Source: an uncultured Pelagibacteraceae bacterium (lineage in GTDB: Bacteria > Pseudomonadota > Alphaproteobacteria > Pelagibacterales > Pelagibacteraceae). Taken from it: 37,927 nucleotides of DNA. The translations under genes and the position numbers were made by a program. The stretch spans positions 1 to 37,927 of the forward strand of contig CACORD010000001.1 of NCBI GenBank assembly GCA_902629535.1. The letters run 5' to 3'. Every line of letters starts with the position of its first letter. Positions within the stretch are counted from its first letter, which is position 1. Shown in pieces: positions 17,622 through 26,960 of the stretch. The notes beneath the pieces were generated by a model. The model was not told the DNA's origin and made no database searches. It saw only the letters and a program-made list of their open reading frames with translations.

Positions 17622-18201
17622 AAAAATAATTTCTAACGTATTTAGACAAGATATCTATCTCAATATTTACTAAACCATATTTGTCGAGTTTAGATAAATT
17701 TGTCTCTTTATAGGTATGAGGAATTATCCAAATTTGAAAACCTTTTTTGGTTACTTTTGAAATTGTAAGCGATATTCCATTTACACAAATTGAAGCCTTC
17801 TCAATGAGATGTTTTCTTTCTTTTTTAGGTATTTCAAAATCAAAAATAAATGATTTATCAATTTTTTTAATACTTAAAATCTTCGCAACTGTATCGACAT
17901 GGCCTTGACAGATATGTCCTGAAATTTTTGTTCCATATTTTAATGGTAGCTCTAAATTAATTAAGTCTTTATTCTTTAAGTATCTAAATTTAGAACGATT
18001 TATTGTTTCTTTTGAGAGATAAAATTCCATCAACTTTGATTTATAAGAAATCAAGGTTAAACATACACCATCACAAGCAATTGAAAGTCCAATATCTTTT
18101 TTTGATACTTTAAGATTACTTTTTATAAATATATTAAATCCTTTAGGTCTTTTGATAATTTTTTCAATTATACCCTGATTATATATTATTCCATTAAACA
18201 T
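17608..18201 (-). CDS. ribE: Riboflavin synthase alpha chain
   Basis: MFNGIIYNQGIIEKI, SIACDGVCLTL, GTKISGHICQGHVDTVAKI, ICVNGISLTIS. Confidence 0.93.
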   Translation of the reverse strand: MFNGIIYNQGIIEKIIKRPKGFNIFIKSNLKVSKKDIGLSIACDGVCLTLISYKSKLMEFYLSKETINRSKFRYLKNKDLINLELPLKYGTKISGHICQGHVDTVAKILSIKKIDKSFIFDFEIPKKERKHLIEKASICVNGISLTISKVTKKGFQIWIIPHTYKETNLSKLDKYGLVNIEIDILSKYVRNYFYEKK

Positions 18202-18202
18202 A

Positions 18203-19309
18203 TTAATTTTTATACAACGTTATTTTATTTTTTCCAAAATCTAGTTTTAAATTTATTTTTTTTTTATATTTTTGTTTCAATAAATTTAGACTATTAAAAT
18301 TTAAATACTGATTTTTTTTTGGGAGTTCTTTATTGCTTTCATATAAATAAAATTTGTTAAAAATTTTATTTCTCAAAAAATAATTGGTTAACTCATCGCC
18401 TCCCTCTACTAATAAATTTCTACAATCCAATTTATATAATTTTTTTAATATAGTTTTGATATCAAATCTTCCTTTATTATCAATTTTAGAACTGATCAAG
18501 TTTATTCCTTTTTTTTTGAAACTTAAAATTTGTGAATTATTAGCCTCATTGTAAAAAATAATAGTATTCGATTTATTAGCTGTTTTTATTATAAAACTGT
18601 TAATATCAGTATTAAGTTTATTGTCTAAAATAATTCTTTTTGGTGAATATTTGCTTAACCCTTTTAATCTGCAATTTAATTTTGGATTATCATTATTTAA
18701 AGTTTTATATGAAATCATTAATGAATCATTTTTATATCTTAAAAGATGAGTAAATTTATCAGCCTTAGTGTTTGTAATCTTTTTATCTAATTTACTATAA
18801 ATTAGATTATTTTTCGAAACGGCTATTTTACCAGTAACGTATGGTAATTTTTTCTTTCTATTAAAAAAATATGTTGAGTAAAAATTTTTAACTTTTTTCT
18901 CTAAAAGCCCTTTTTTTACTTTAATTTTTTTTGATTTTAAAATTCTATAACTTTTATTCTTAACTCTAATATCTATATCTGAAACTGAATAAATTACTTC
19001 TGAAATTTTAGATTTTATAATTAAGTTTGTACACGGTGGTGTCAAACCATGATGACAACATGGTTCCAAGGTCACATACATTTTTGATCCATCCAAATTC
19101 TCTATAGAATTTTTAATTGCATTAGACTCCGCATGAGGTCTTCCATTTGTTGATGTTTGACCAATAGAAATAATCTTATCATGTTTAACAATCACGCACC
19201 CAACAGAAGGATTTGATCCTGTATGACCGTATCGAGATGTAGCCAGTTTTAAGGCTATCTCCATATATAATTTATCTTTAGTTGAAAATTTATCTTTTCT
19301 TGTAGACAT
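18203..19309 (-). CDS. ribD: Bifunctional diaminohydroxyphosphoribosylaminopyrimidine deaminase / uracil reductase
   Basis: ORF 18203..19387; likely start MSTRKDK (19309). [72 protein letters not shown]. Confidence 0.93.
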   Translation of the reverse strand: MSTRKDKFSTKDKLYMEIALKLATSRYGHTGSNPSVGCVIVKHDKIISIGQTSTNGRPHAESNAIKNSIENLDGSKMYVTLEPCCHHGLTPPCTNLIIKSKISEVIYSVSDIDIRVKNKSYRILKSKKIKVKKGLLEKKVKNFYSTYFFNRKKKLPYVTGKIAVSKNNLIYSKLDKKITNTKADKFTHLLRYKNDSLMISYKTLNNDNPKLNCRLKGLSKYSPKRIILDNKLNTDINSFIIKTANKSNTIIFYNEANNSQILSFKKKGINLISSKIDNKGRFDIKTILKKLYKLDCRNLLVEGGDELTNYFLRNKIFNKFYLYESNKELPKKNQYLNFNSLNLLKQKYKKKINLKLDFGKNKITLYKN

Positions 19310-19748
19310 CAAGCTTGTCCACGAATTGTACAAAATCTTTTTCCTCTCGGAAATTTCTATAAACAGACGCAAAACGAACATATGCAACAGGATCTAATTC
19401 CTTTAAGCCTTCCATAACCATAGTGCCAATAGTATTAGTTGATATTTCACTTTGACCAAGCTCTTCAAGAGTTCTTGAAATTTTACTAATGAATTTTTCA
19501 GCAGTTTCTGTATCGATTGGACGTTTCTTTAAAGCTATATAAATTGATTTTGATAATTTATCTCTATCAAACGCAGATTTTCTACCATTCTTTTTAATCA
19601 CCATAATTTCTCTAAATTGAACCCTCTCAAATGTTGTAAATCGTGCGCCACAAACACAAAGCCTTCTTCTTCTTATTGCTGTACCATCTTCTGTAGGACG
19701 AGAGTCGACAACAGAGGTCTCCCCTTTTTTACATATTGAACAAATCAT
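19290..19748 (-). CDS. nrdR: Transcriptional repressor NrdR
   Basis: [46 protein letters not shown]-cone [19 protein letters not shown]. Confidence 0.96.
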   Translation of the reverse strand: MICSICKKGETSVVDSRPTEDGTAIRRRRLCVCGARFTTFERVQFREIMVIKKNGRKSAFDRDKLSKSIYIALKKRPIDTETAEKFISKISRTLEELGQSEISTNTIGTMVMEGLKELDPVAYVRFASVYRNFREEKDFVQFVDKLDVYKKR

Positions 19749-19751
19749 TAA

Positions 19752-21059
19752 TTATAAGTTCTTATATATCGGAAATGATGAAGTTAAAGAAATAACTTCA
19801 TTTTTAACTTCGTTTTCTACTTTGCTGTTATCGTTTGGATTTTCGGATAAACCTTTTAATGTTTTTGTAATTAATTCACCAACAGTTTTAAATTCATTTA
19901 AACCAAAGCCTCGGGTTGTAGCTGCTTGAGTTCCCAATCTTATACCTGACGTAACCATTGGTTTCTCAGTATCAAAAGGAATTCCATTTTTATTACAAGT
20001 GATATTTGCTCTTGAAAGACTTTCAGCGGCTAAATTACCTTTAACGTTGTAGGGTCTTAAATCTACCAACATTAAATGTGTATCAGTTCCGTTAGAGTAA
20101 ATTTTAAAACCATTATTTTTTAGAGTTTCAGCTAACATTTTTGCATTCGCTAAGACTGACTTTATATAATCTTTAAATTCAGGTTGTAAGGCTTCAAGAA
20201 AACCTGCAGCTTTGGCTGCGATAACATGCATTAGTGGACCACCTTGGTATCCTGGAAAAACTGCTGTGTTAAATTTTTTTGCAAGATCTTCATGATTAGT
20301 TAAAATTATTCCTCCTCTTGCACTTCTAAATACTTTATGTGTTGTTGATGTAACAACATGAGCATGATCACATGGGTTTGGATATCCTTTTCCAGCAACT
20401 AAGCCAGAAAAATGAGCCATATCAACCATAAGATAAGCACCAACTTTATCAGCAATCTCTCTAAATCTTTTAAAATCTATGACTCTTGAGTAAGCGCTTC
20501 CACCAGCAATTATTAATTTTGGTTTATGTTCTAAAGCAAGTTTTTCAACATTATCATAGTCTATGAGTTCAGATTTTTTATCGACATCGTAACTAATTGC
20601 ATTAAACCATTTTCCTGACATAGAAATTTTAAGACCATGAGTTATATGACCGCCAGAATTTAAACTCATACCCATAAATGTATCACCAGGGTTCAGTAGA
20701 GCCAAAAATACAGCACCGTTTGCTTGAGCACCAGAATGAGGTTGAGCATTAGCAAATTTACAATTAAACAATTTTTTTAATCTTTCATTAGCTAGATTTT
20801 CTGCAACATCAACATGTTCACATCCATTGTAATAACGTTTACCGGGATAACCCTCTGCATATTTGTTAGTTAAAACAGAGCCTTGAGCTTCCAAGACAGC
20901 TTGAGAAACTATATTTTCTGAGGCAATTAACTCGATATGTTGTTGTTGTCTTGTTAATTCATCTTTAATAGCTTTGTATAGTTCAGGATCTTTTACTGAT
21001 AAACTGTCCTCAAAGAAACTTTTATAACTATCATTTAAATAATTTTTTTCACTAGACAT
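19752..21059 (-). CDS. glyA: Serine hydroxymethyltransferase
   Basis: [77 protein letters not shown]. Confidence 0.98.
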   Translation of the reverse strand: MSSEKNYLNDSYKSFFEDSLSVKDPELYKAIKDELTRQQQHIELIASENIVSQAVLEAQGSVLTNKYAEGYPGKRYYNGCEHVDVAENLANERLKKLFNCKFANAQPHSGAQANGAVFLALLNPGDTFMGMSLNSGGHITHGLKISMSGKWFNAISYDVDKKSELIDYDNVEKLALEHKPKLIIAGGSAYSRVIDFKRFREIADKVGAYLMVDMAHFSGLVAGKGYPNPCDHAHVVTSTTHKVFRSARGGIILTNHEDLAKKFNTAVFPGYQGGPLMHVIAAKAAGFLEALQPEFKDYIKSVLANAKMLAETLKNNGFKIYSNGTDTHLMLVDLRPYNVKGNLAAESLSRANITCNKNGIPFDTEKPMVTSGIRLGTQAATTRGFGLNEFKTVGELITKTLKGLSENPNDNSKVENEVKNEVISLTSSFPIYKNL

Positions 21060-21061
21060 AA

Positions 21062-21487
21062 TTAAATTTTTTTAATCCTTTTTAAGTGTCTGCCACCATC
21101 AAATTTAGTATTTAAAAAAATTTTTACAAATTTGAAAGCATTTTTTTTACTAATTAATCTAGATCCTAATGTAATGATGTTTGCATCATTATGCAATCTG
21201 GATAATTTGGTTGATTTTGTGTTAAAACACTGTGCAGCACGTATATTTTTATGCTTATTTGCCGCAATATTCATTCCAGTGCCTGATCCACATACTAAAA
21301 TACCAACGTTATTTTTACTAACCTTCACTTTTTTCGCTAATTTATGTGCATAATCAGGGTAGTCCACTCTATCATCATTCATAGGTCCAAGATCTTTAAA
21401 ATTAAATTTTTTACTTTTAAGATGTTTTTTTATGTCTTCTTTCAATCTAAATCCGGCGTGATCTGAAGAAATAAATATTTTTTTCAA
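21062..21487 (-). CDS. rpiB: Ribose-5-phosphate isomerase B
   Basis: [70 protein letters not shown]. Confidence 0.95.
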   Translation of the reverse strand: MKKIFISSDHAGFRLKEDIKKHLKSKKFNFKDLGPMNDDRVDYPDYAHKLAKKVKVSKNNVGILVCGSGTGMNIAANKHKNIRAAQCFNTKSTKLSRLHNDANIITLGSRLISKKNAFKFVKIFLNTKFDGGRHLKRIKKI

Positions 21488-21488
21488 A

Positions 21489-22127
21489 TTAGTTGAATTT
21501 ATAATCTAAAACACATGCAACAAGATGTATTCTATTTTCTTCTCCACCATTAAAGGCATTGTGGTATTTTGTGTTGTTTGTAATCCAAACTGATCCATCT
21601 GCAGGCATGTGTTTAGCCACATTATCTATAACCATAATACATCCTGGGTTAGTGATAATAGGTATATGTAATCTAGGCTCAGGATCTCTATGCCAACTTA
21701 AAGTTGATCTTGGTTCTTTAAGTAAAATTCTCATCCTGCCTAATTTATACTTAGAGGACAAAACATCATACACATGTCTAAAGTAAGTATTATCGTAATC
21801 TTTAACAAATTCACTATATGCAGACTCATTTATCATTCCTTCTCTTTCAACTTCTTTGCCAGATCTGTCAGGTTTAGTCCAATAAAGACCTCTTGCTTTA
21901 TTTCCTTTAATAGATTCTGGATCACCGGGGATTTGAGTTAATGATATAGCCCCAAAATGAGTTACTCCTGCATCTTCAAACTTTTTAATTTGAACAATTT
22001 GATTATATGCCTCTTGAAGTTTTGAGATATCAAACTTTATTTCTTGTTTTTGAAAGTCACTAAAGTCTAAAACGCGTTCTTCTTTTTTAATATCTAAATT
22101 TATAATTTTGGTATTTTCAACTGTCAT
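21489..22127 (-). CDS. Aspartyl/asparaginyl beta-hydroxylase-family 2OG-Fe(II) dioxygenase
   Basis: RMRILLKEPRSTLSWHRDPEPRLHIPIITNPGCIMVIDN...HNAFNGGEENRIHLVACVLDY. Confidence 0.75.
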   Translation of the reverse strand: MTVENTKIINLDIKKEERVLDFSDFQKQEIKFDISKLQEAYNQIVQIKKFEDAGVTHFGAISLTQIPGDPESIKGNKARGLYWTKPDRSGKEVEREGMINESAYSEFVKDYDNTYFRHVYDVLSSKYKLGRMRILLKEPRSTLSWHRDPEPRLHIPIITNPGCIMVIDNVAKHMPADGSVWITNNTKYHNAFNGGEENRIHLVACVLDYKFN

Positions 22128-22200
22128 CGTGTTTGCTTTGTACCTTTTTTACTATATATGTGTATATTACATTTGTCGCATTTTTAAAATAAAATTAGAT

Positions 22201-23190
22201 ATGATTACAGGTAAATATCCTAGTTTAAGACTAAGAAGAGGCCGAAAAAATAGCTGGTCAAGAAGACTTGTTTCAGAAAATAATTTGTCACCTAATGACT
22301 TTATTCTACCTATTTTTTTAATAGAAGGTAAAAATAAGACTCAGCCAATCAAATCAATGCCAGGCGTAAGTAGATATTCTATTAATAGATTGGGAACAAT
22401 TTTAGATCGAGCTATTAAAAATCGAATACCTATGGTTGCTTTATTTCCTTATACATCATCTAATTTAAAAGATCATTTGGGTAGTGAAGCTCTCAATGAA
22501 GACAATTTAGTTTGTAGAGCTACAAAATACATTAAAAACAAATATAAAAACCAAATAGGAATAATGTGTGATGTAGCTCTCGATCCATACACAATTCATG
22601 GTCATGATGGAATTCTCAAATCAAACAGTATAATGAATGACGAAACTATAGAAATCTTAATTCAGCAATCTTTATTACAAGCTCAAATGGGATGCGATGT
22701 GTTAGCACCATCAGATATGATGGATGGGCGAATTGGTAGAATTAGAAAAGCTTTAGACAAAGAAAATTTTAAAAATACACAAATTCTTTCATACGCAGTT
22801 AAATATGCCTCTAACTTTTATGGGCCTTTCAGAGATGCCGTAGGATCTAAGGTTGCCTTAAAAGGAGATAAAAAAACTTATCAAATGGATTTCAGGAATT
22901 ATGATGAAGCAATAAGAGAGGTAGCTTTAGATATAAAAGAGGGTGCAGATATGGTCATGGTAAAACCTGGTTTACCCTATCTTGATATTATTAGATCAAT
23001 AAAAAATAAATTTAAAATTCCAGTTTTTGCCTATCAAGTTTCTGGTGAATATAGCATGTTATCAAATGCTGTAGAAAAAAAGATTATAAATAAAGATGCG
23101 ATCTTTGAAAATTTAATGAGTTTTAAAAGAGCTGGTGCAAATGCAATAGTAAGTTATTACGCAGACAGATTAAATGAAATTTTACCTTAA
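22201..23190 (+). CDS. hemB: Delta-aminolevulinic acid dehydratase (porphobilinogen synthase)
   Basis: ORF 22108..23190; likely start ATG 22201 (MITGKYPSLRLRRGRKN). DVALDPYTIHGHDG, APSDMMDGRIGRIR, FYGPFRDAVGS, MVKPGLPYLDIIR, YQVSGEYSM. Confidence 0.96.
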   Translation: MITGKYPSLRLRRGRKNSWSRRLVSENNLSPNDFILPIFLIEGKNKTQPIKSMPGVSRYSINRLGTILDRAIKNRIPMVALFPYTSSNLKDHLGSEALNEDNLVCRATKYIKNKYKNQIGIMCDVALDPYTIHGHDGILKSNSIMNDETIEILIQQSLLQAQMGCDVLAPSDMMDGRIGRIRKALDKENFKNTQILSYAVKYASNFYGPFRDAVGSKVALKGDKKTYQMDFRNYDEAIREVALDIKEGADMVMVKPGLPYLDIIRSIKNKFKIPVFAYQVSGEYSMLSNAVEKKIINKDAIFENLMSFKRAGANAIVSYYADRLNEILP

Positions 23191-23871
23191 TTATCTCAAT
23201 GAATTTATGAACTGAGTTCTGCTAATTGGATAGTTTAAGTTATTTGGTTTTAATATGGTTTTTTCTAAAAAATCACTTACCAATTTCAATCCATTTAAAA
23301 GTATATTCAAATCATTAACTACAATTTTCTTATCAATTAGAAAATTTGGTATTATCTTTTTTTCATTTTTAGATTTAACTACATATATTATTTTATCATC
23401 TAATAACTCTTTAGTTGCAAAATTACTTAATTCTAAATCAAAACCTATGGTCTTAAGTAATTCTAATTCCCAAAAAATATAATCTTTTAACCACTCATCG
23501 TCTGAGAGTATCAAATAAAATTTTTCAATAAGGTTAAATATCTTAATATTTGATTGAGACTCAGCTGTTAATAAACGAATTAAACTCATTGCTGAACTAA
23601 TGCATGAAAGTTTTTGAGAATTTTCAAAGTATATAGGTGAATAAACTTTTTGGATTTCTAATTTAAAATATCCTAATTTATTCTCAGATTTAGAATTATA
23701 ATTTAAATATAGTTGATTACCAATTTGAAGATAATTTTTAATTTTTTTTGAAGTGCCACCAAAAATGATACCTGATATTTTTCCATGATTTTTAGTATAA
23801 AATTCCGAAATAAGAGAATTTTCGTTATATCTATTTTTTGAAATTAAAAAACCTGTATCGTCCCAATTCAT
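23191..23871 (-). CDS. recO: DNA repair protein RecO
   Basis: MNWDDTGFLISKNRYNENSLISEFYTKNHGKISGIIFGGTSKK OB-fold start; located downstream of rnc. Confidence 0.88.
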   Translation of the reverse strand: MNWDDTGFLISKNRYNENSLISEFYTKNHGKISGIIFGGTSKKIKNYLQIGNQLYLNYNSKSENKLGYFKLEIQKVYSPIYFENSQKLSCISSAMSLIRLLTAESQSNIKIFNLIEKFYLILSDDEWLKDYIFWELELLKTIGFDLELSNFATKELLDDKIIYVVKSKNEKKIIPNFLIDKKIVVNDLNILLNGLKLVSDFLEKTILKPNNLNYPISRTQFINSLR

Positions 23872-24539
23872 TAAATTAAATTATCATTTAAACAAAGTAG
23901 AGCTGCATTCTGCTCTGCTTCTTTTTTAGACTTTCCCTCGCCATTATAAAATTTCGTATTTTGTAATTTTACAGCAACTCTGAAGACAGGCTTGTGTCTT
24001 GGACCAGTATTAGAGATTATTTTATAAATAGGTAGTTTTTTGAACTTTTTCAATGAAAACTCTTGAATTTTTGTTTTTGCATCAATTTGAGTGATCACAC
24101 TTTCTTTTATTTTTTCTTTCCACAATTCTAATATAATTTTCTCTGTTATATTAAATCCCCTATCAAGGTAAATAGCTCCGATTAAAGCTTCGCAACTATC
24201 TGATATCACCTTATCCTCTATTATAACTGATCTATTTTTTGGATTAAAAATTAAAATATAATTTTGTAAATTAATACTTTTGGCAATGTTCAAGCATGTC
24301 TTCTTATTTACTAATGAAGCATATTTTTTATCCAAAATTCCTTCCTTTTCCTCTGGATAAATCTCTAGAAGTTTTTTTGCGATAACTAAACCCAAAACTC
24401 TGTCTCCTAAAAATTCTATTTTTTCATTATTATTTATTTTATTAAAACTTTTATGAGTAAGACTTTGAACAAGTAAATTTTTATTTTTAAATTTATAATC
24501 TATTTTTTTTTCAAGTTTTGAATAATCAATTTTCATCAA
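23871..24539 (-). CDS. rnc: Ribonuclease III
   Basis: LTHKSFNKINNNEKIEFLGDRVLGLVIAKKL, SDSCEALIGAIYLDRGF, C-terminal dsRBD (GEGKSKKEAEQNAALLCL). Confidence 0.96.
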   Translation of the reverse strand: MMKIDYSKLEKKIDYKFKNKNLLVQSLTHKSFNKINNNEKIEFLGDRVLGLVIAKKLLEIYPEEKEGILDKKYASLVNKKTCLNIAKSINLQNYILIFNPKNRSVIIEDKVISDSCEALIGAIYLDRGFNITEKIILELWKEKIKESVITQIDAKTKIQEFSLKKFKKLPIYKIISNTGPRHKPVFRVAVKLQNTKFYNGEGKSKKEAEQNAALLCLNDNLI

Positions 24540-25270
24540 ATAATTTTCTTAAAAAATCTGTCAAATCGAATAGATTTATTCCATTTCCAAAAAGCAAAAA
24601 TACTACCAACTGATTTATCAGATGAAAAAAAAATAAATTGTGCTTTACCAACAAGATTATCCTCGTGAACGTAACCTACACTAGTTAAATATCTACTATC
24701 TTTTGAACAATCTCTATTATCACCTAAAAAGAAATAGTGATTATCAGGTACTGTAAAAACATCTGAATTCTTAAAAGTAAAATTTTTACTATAGACAGTT
24801 TTAAATATTTTTCCATTCGGTAGTTTTTCCTCAAATGTAAAAACATTAATAGTCTTGTCCCCACAATTAATTGGATTTTTTTCTGAGATCTTAGATTTTA
24901 AAATTTCACTGTTATTTAAATATAAGTTTGTGTCTATAAACTGAATTCTATCACCTGGTAAACCAATAAGTCTTTTGATGTAATCTGTTCTATTATCTGC
25001 GGGTGTTTTAAAAACTATCACATCACCTCTTTTTGGCTTACTAGAAAAAATTCTACTCTCAAAAATAGGTGGACTAAATGGAAAAGAGTGCATGCTATAA
25101 CCATATGAATATTTTGTTACAAAAAGTCTGTCCCCTACTAACAAACCAGGTTCCATAGATGAAGATGGAATATAAAATGGTTGAATAATTAAGGATCTGA
25201 TAATTATAGCTATTATAAGAGCATAAAAAAGTGTCTTAAAGTTTTCTATAAAAAATTTTTTATTAAACAT
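24536..25270 (-). CDS. lepB: Signal peptidase I
   Basis: FYIPSSSMEPGLLVGDRLFVTKYSYG, KRGDVIVFKTP...DYIKRLIGLPGDRI, FFLGDNRDCSKDSR. Confidence 0.96.
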   Translation of the reverse strand: MFNKKFFIENFKTLFYALIIAIIIRSLIIQPFYIPSSSMEPGLLVGDRLFVTKYSYGYSMHSFPFSPPIFESRIFSSKPKRGDVIVFKTPADNRTDYIKRLIGLPGDRIQFIDTNLYLNNSEILKSKISEKNPINCGDKTINVFTFEEKLPNGKIFKTVYSKNFTFKNSDVFTVPDNHYFFLGDNRDCSKDSRYLTSVGYVHEDNLVGKAQFIFFSSDKSVGSIFAFWKWNKSIRFDRFFKKII

Positions 25271-25655
25271 TTTTGGCCTGAATCATAGTAAATGCAATTG
25301 AATATTCTTTTTCATCAGATATTGAAAGAAATATATCAAAATTTTTCACTTTTAATTTTTTTAATATAATCTTTCTGGCTTTGTTATTTAGTCTAAAATA
25401 AGGTTTGCCTAAATTATCATTTAAAATTTCAATATCTTTAAAATTTAAACCTTTTCTGAAACCGGTACCAAGTGCCTTAGAGAAAGACTCTTTTGCTGCA
25501 AATTTTTTTGAAAAATAGATAGATTTATCTTTTACTAACCTGGAGTTTTTAATTTCAAGCAAAGTAAATAATCTTGAGAGAAAACTTTTGCTTTTAATAG
25601 ATTTTTTAAGTCTTTTATTTTCAATAATATCTACACCGATACCTAAAATTTTCAT
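25263..25655 (-). CDS. acpS: Holo-[acyl-carrier-protein] synthase
   Basis: ILGIGVDIIENKRL, FAAKESFSKALGTGFRKGLNFKDIEI, LSISDEKEYSIAFTMI. Confidence 0.95.
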   Translation of the reverse strand: MKILGIGVDIIENKRLKKSIKSKSFLSRLFTLLEIKNSRLVKDKSIYFSKKFAAKESFSKALGTGFRKGLNFKDIEILNDNLGKPYFRLNNKARKIILKKLKVKNFDIFLSISDEKEYSIAFTMIQAKNV

Positions 25656-25656
25656 T

Positions 25657-26376
25657 CTAATTTTTGATAATTCTTTTAAACTTTTTTATGACAAATGGTA
25701 AACCATAAAAAATAGACTCACCAATAATAAAATGTCCAATATTAAATTCTACTATTTCATTTATCTTAGTTAGTATCTTAGTGGATTTAAAATCCAGGCC
25801 GTGTCCAGCATGTACCTCCACACCCATTTTTGATGCTAATATTGCACACTTCTTGATTTTTAAAAATTCTTTAATAAAAGATTTTTTGGATTTAACCAGA
25901 TTTGAAAAATGTCCAGTATGTATTTCAATACAGTCAGCACCTATTTCTTTGGACAAATAAATATCTTTTATATTTGGGTTTACAAATAAACTTGTTCTGA
26001 TTTTTTTTCTTTTAAATTGTGATATTATTTTTTTAATTCTATTTTTATTCTTCTTTAAATCTAAACCACCTTCAGTTGTTATTTCATTTCTATTTTCAGG
26101 TACGATACAAATAAATTTTGGTTTTATTCTTAAAGCATTTTTAACGATACCACTATTTGTTGAAATTTCTAAATTAACTAATAATTTTTTTATTGAACAA
26201 ATTTTTTTTGCATCTAAATCTCTTATGTGTCTTCTGTCTTCCCGAAGATGTATGGTGATTGAGTTGGCACCTTTTTTTTTAACAAATAATGCAGCTTTAT
26301 ATGGATCAGGATGGATTTCACCCCTAGCATTTCGAACTGTCGCAACATGATCAATATTTACACCGAGTCGTTTCAC
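25657..26376 (-). CDS. pdxJ: Pyridoxine 5'-phosphate synthase
   Basis: LGVNIDHVATVRNARGEIHPDPYKAA, ITIHLREDRRHIRD, GADCIEIHTGHFS, GVEVHAGHGLDF, NIGHFIIGESIF. Confidence 0.97.
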   Translation of the reverse strand: MKRLGVNIDHVATVRNARGEIHPDPYKAALFVKKKGANSITIHLREDRRHIRDLDAKKICSIKKLLVNLEISTNSGIVKNALRIKPKFICIVPENRNEITTEGGLDLKKNKNRIKKIISQFKRKKIRTSLFVNPNIKDIYLSKEIGADCIEIHTGHFSNLVKSKKSFIKEFLKIKKCAILASKMGVEVHAGHGLDFKSTKILTKINEIVEFNIGHFIIGESIFYGLPFVIKKFKRIIKN

Positions 26377-26960
26377 TTAATAAATCTGCTTCCTGGCGTT
26401 GAAATGGGAATTGAGTCTAGTTCTTTTGGTATCTTATTTGATTTATAAGTTGGTACCTCAATTTTAAGATGTGAAATTATTTTTTTTTTAATTTTCAATG
26501 TTTTCTTAAATGATCTGTCTATAATTGTGGCAAAACCCACTAATGTTGCATTAGATTGTTTTATTAATTTTACGCATTCCATGCTAGATTTTCCAGTTGT
26601 TATAACATCTTCAATAATAACAACTTTAGCCCCTTGTTTAATTTTAAAACCTCTTCTCAAGGTAAATTTACCTTTAACTCTCTCACAAAAAATCGTCTCT
26701 TTTTTTAAAATTCTACCAATTTCGTAACCTATTACAATACCACCAATAGCTGGTGCCAATATTAGATCAAATTTTTTAAAATTTTTTTTAATTTTCAAAG
26801 CTAATGATTTGCATATTTTTTCTGCTTTTGATGGATAGCTTAAAAGTTTAGCACATTGAATATATTTTGAGGAATGTAATCCAGAGGATAAAATGAAGTG
26901 TCCTTCTAATAACGCATTAGTCTTTCTTAAAATATCTAAGGATTTTTTGTGTGAAAGCAT
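26373..26960 (-). CDS. pyrE: Orotate phosphoribosyltransferase
   Basis: GHFILSSGLHSSKYIQCAKL, APAIGGIVIGYEIGRIL, VVIIEDVITTGKSSMECV. Confidence 0.95.
   Translation of the reverse strand: MLSHKKSLDILRKTNALLEGHFILSSGLHSSKYIQCAKLLSYPSKAEKICKSLALKIKKNFKKFDLILAPAIGGIVIGYEIGRILKKETIFCERVKGKFTLRRGFKIKQGAKVVIIEDVITTGKSSMECVKLIKQSNATLVGFATIIDRSFKKTLKIKKKIISHLKIEVPTYKSNKIPKELDSIPISTPGSRFIK

Noticed and set aside
17128-17673. 181-aa + strand ORF opposite ribB
   Set aside because: Antisense to conserved RibB coding sequence; composition typical of a mirrored ORF.
21170-21190. Hairpin TAATGATG-TTTG-CATCATTA in rpiB
   Set aside because: Mid-CDS 8-bp AT-rich stem, not near a gene end; likely chance.
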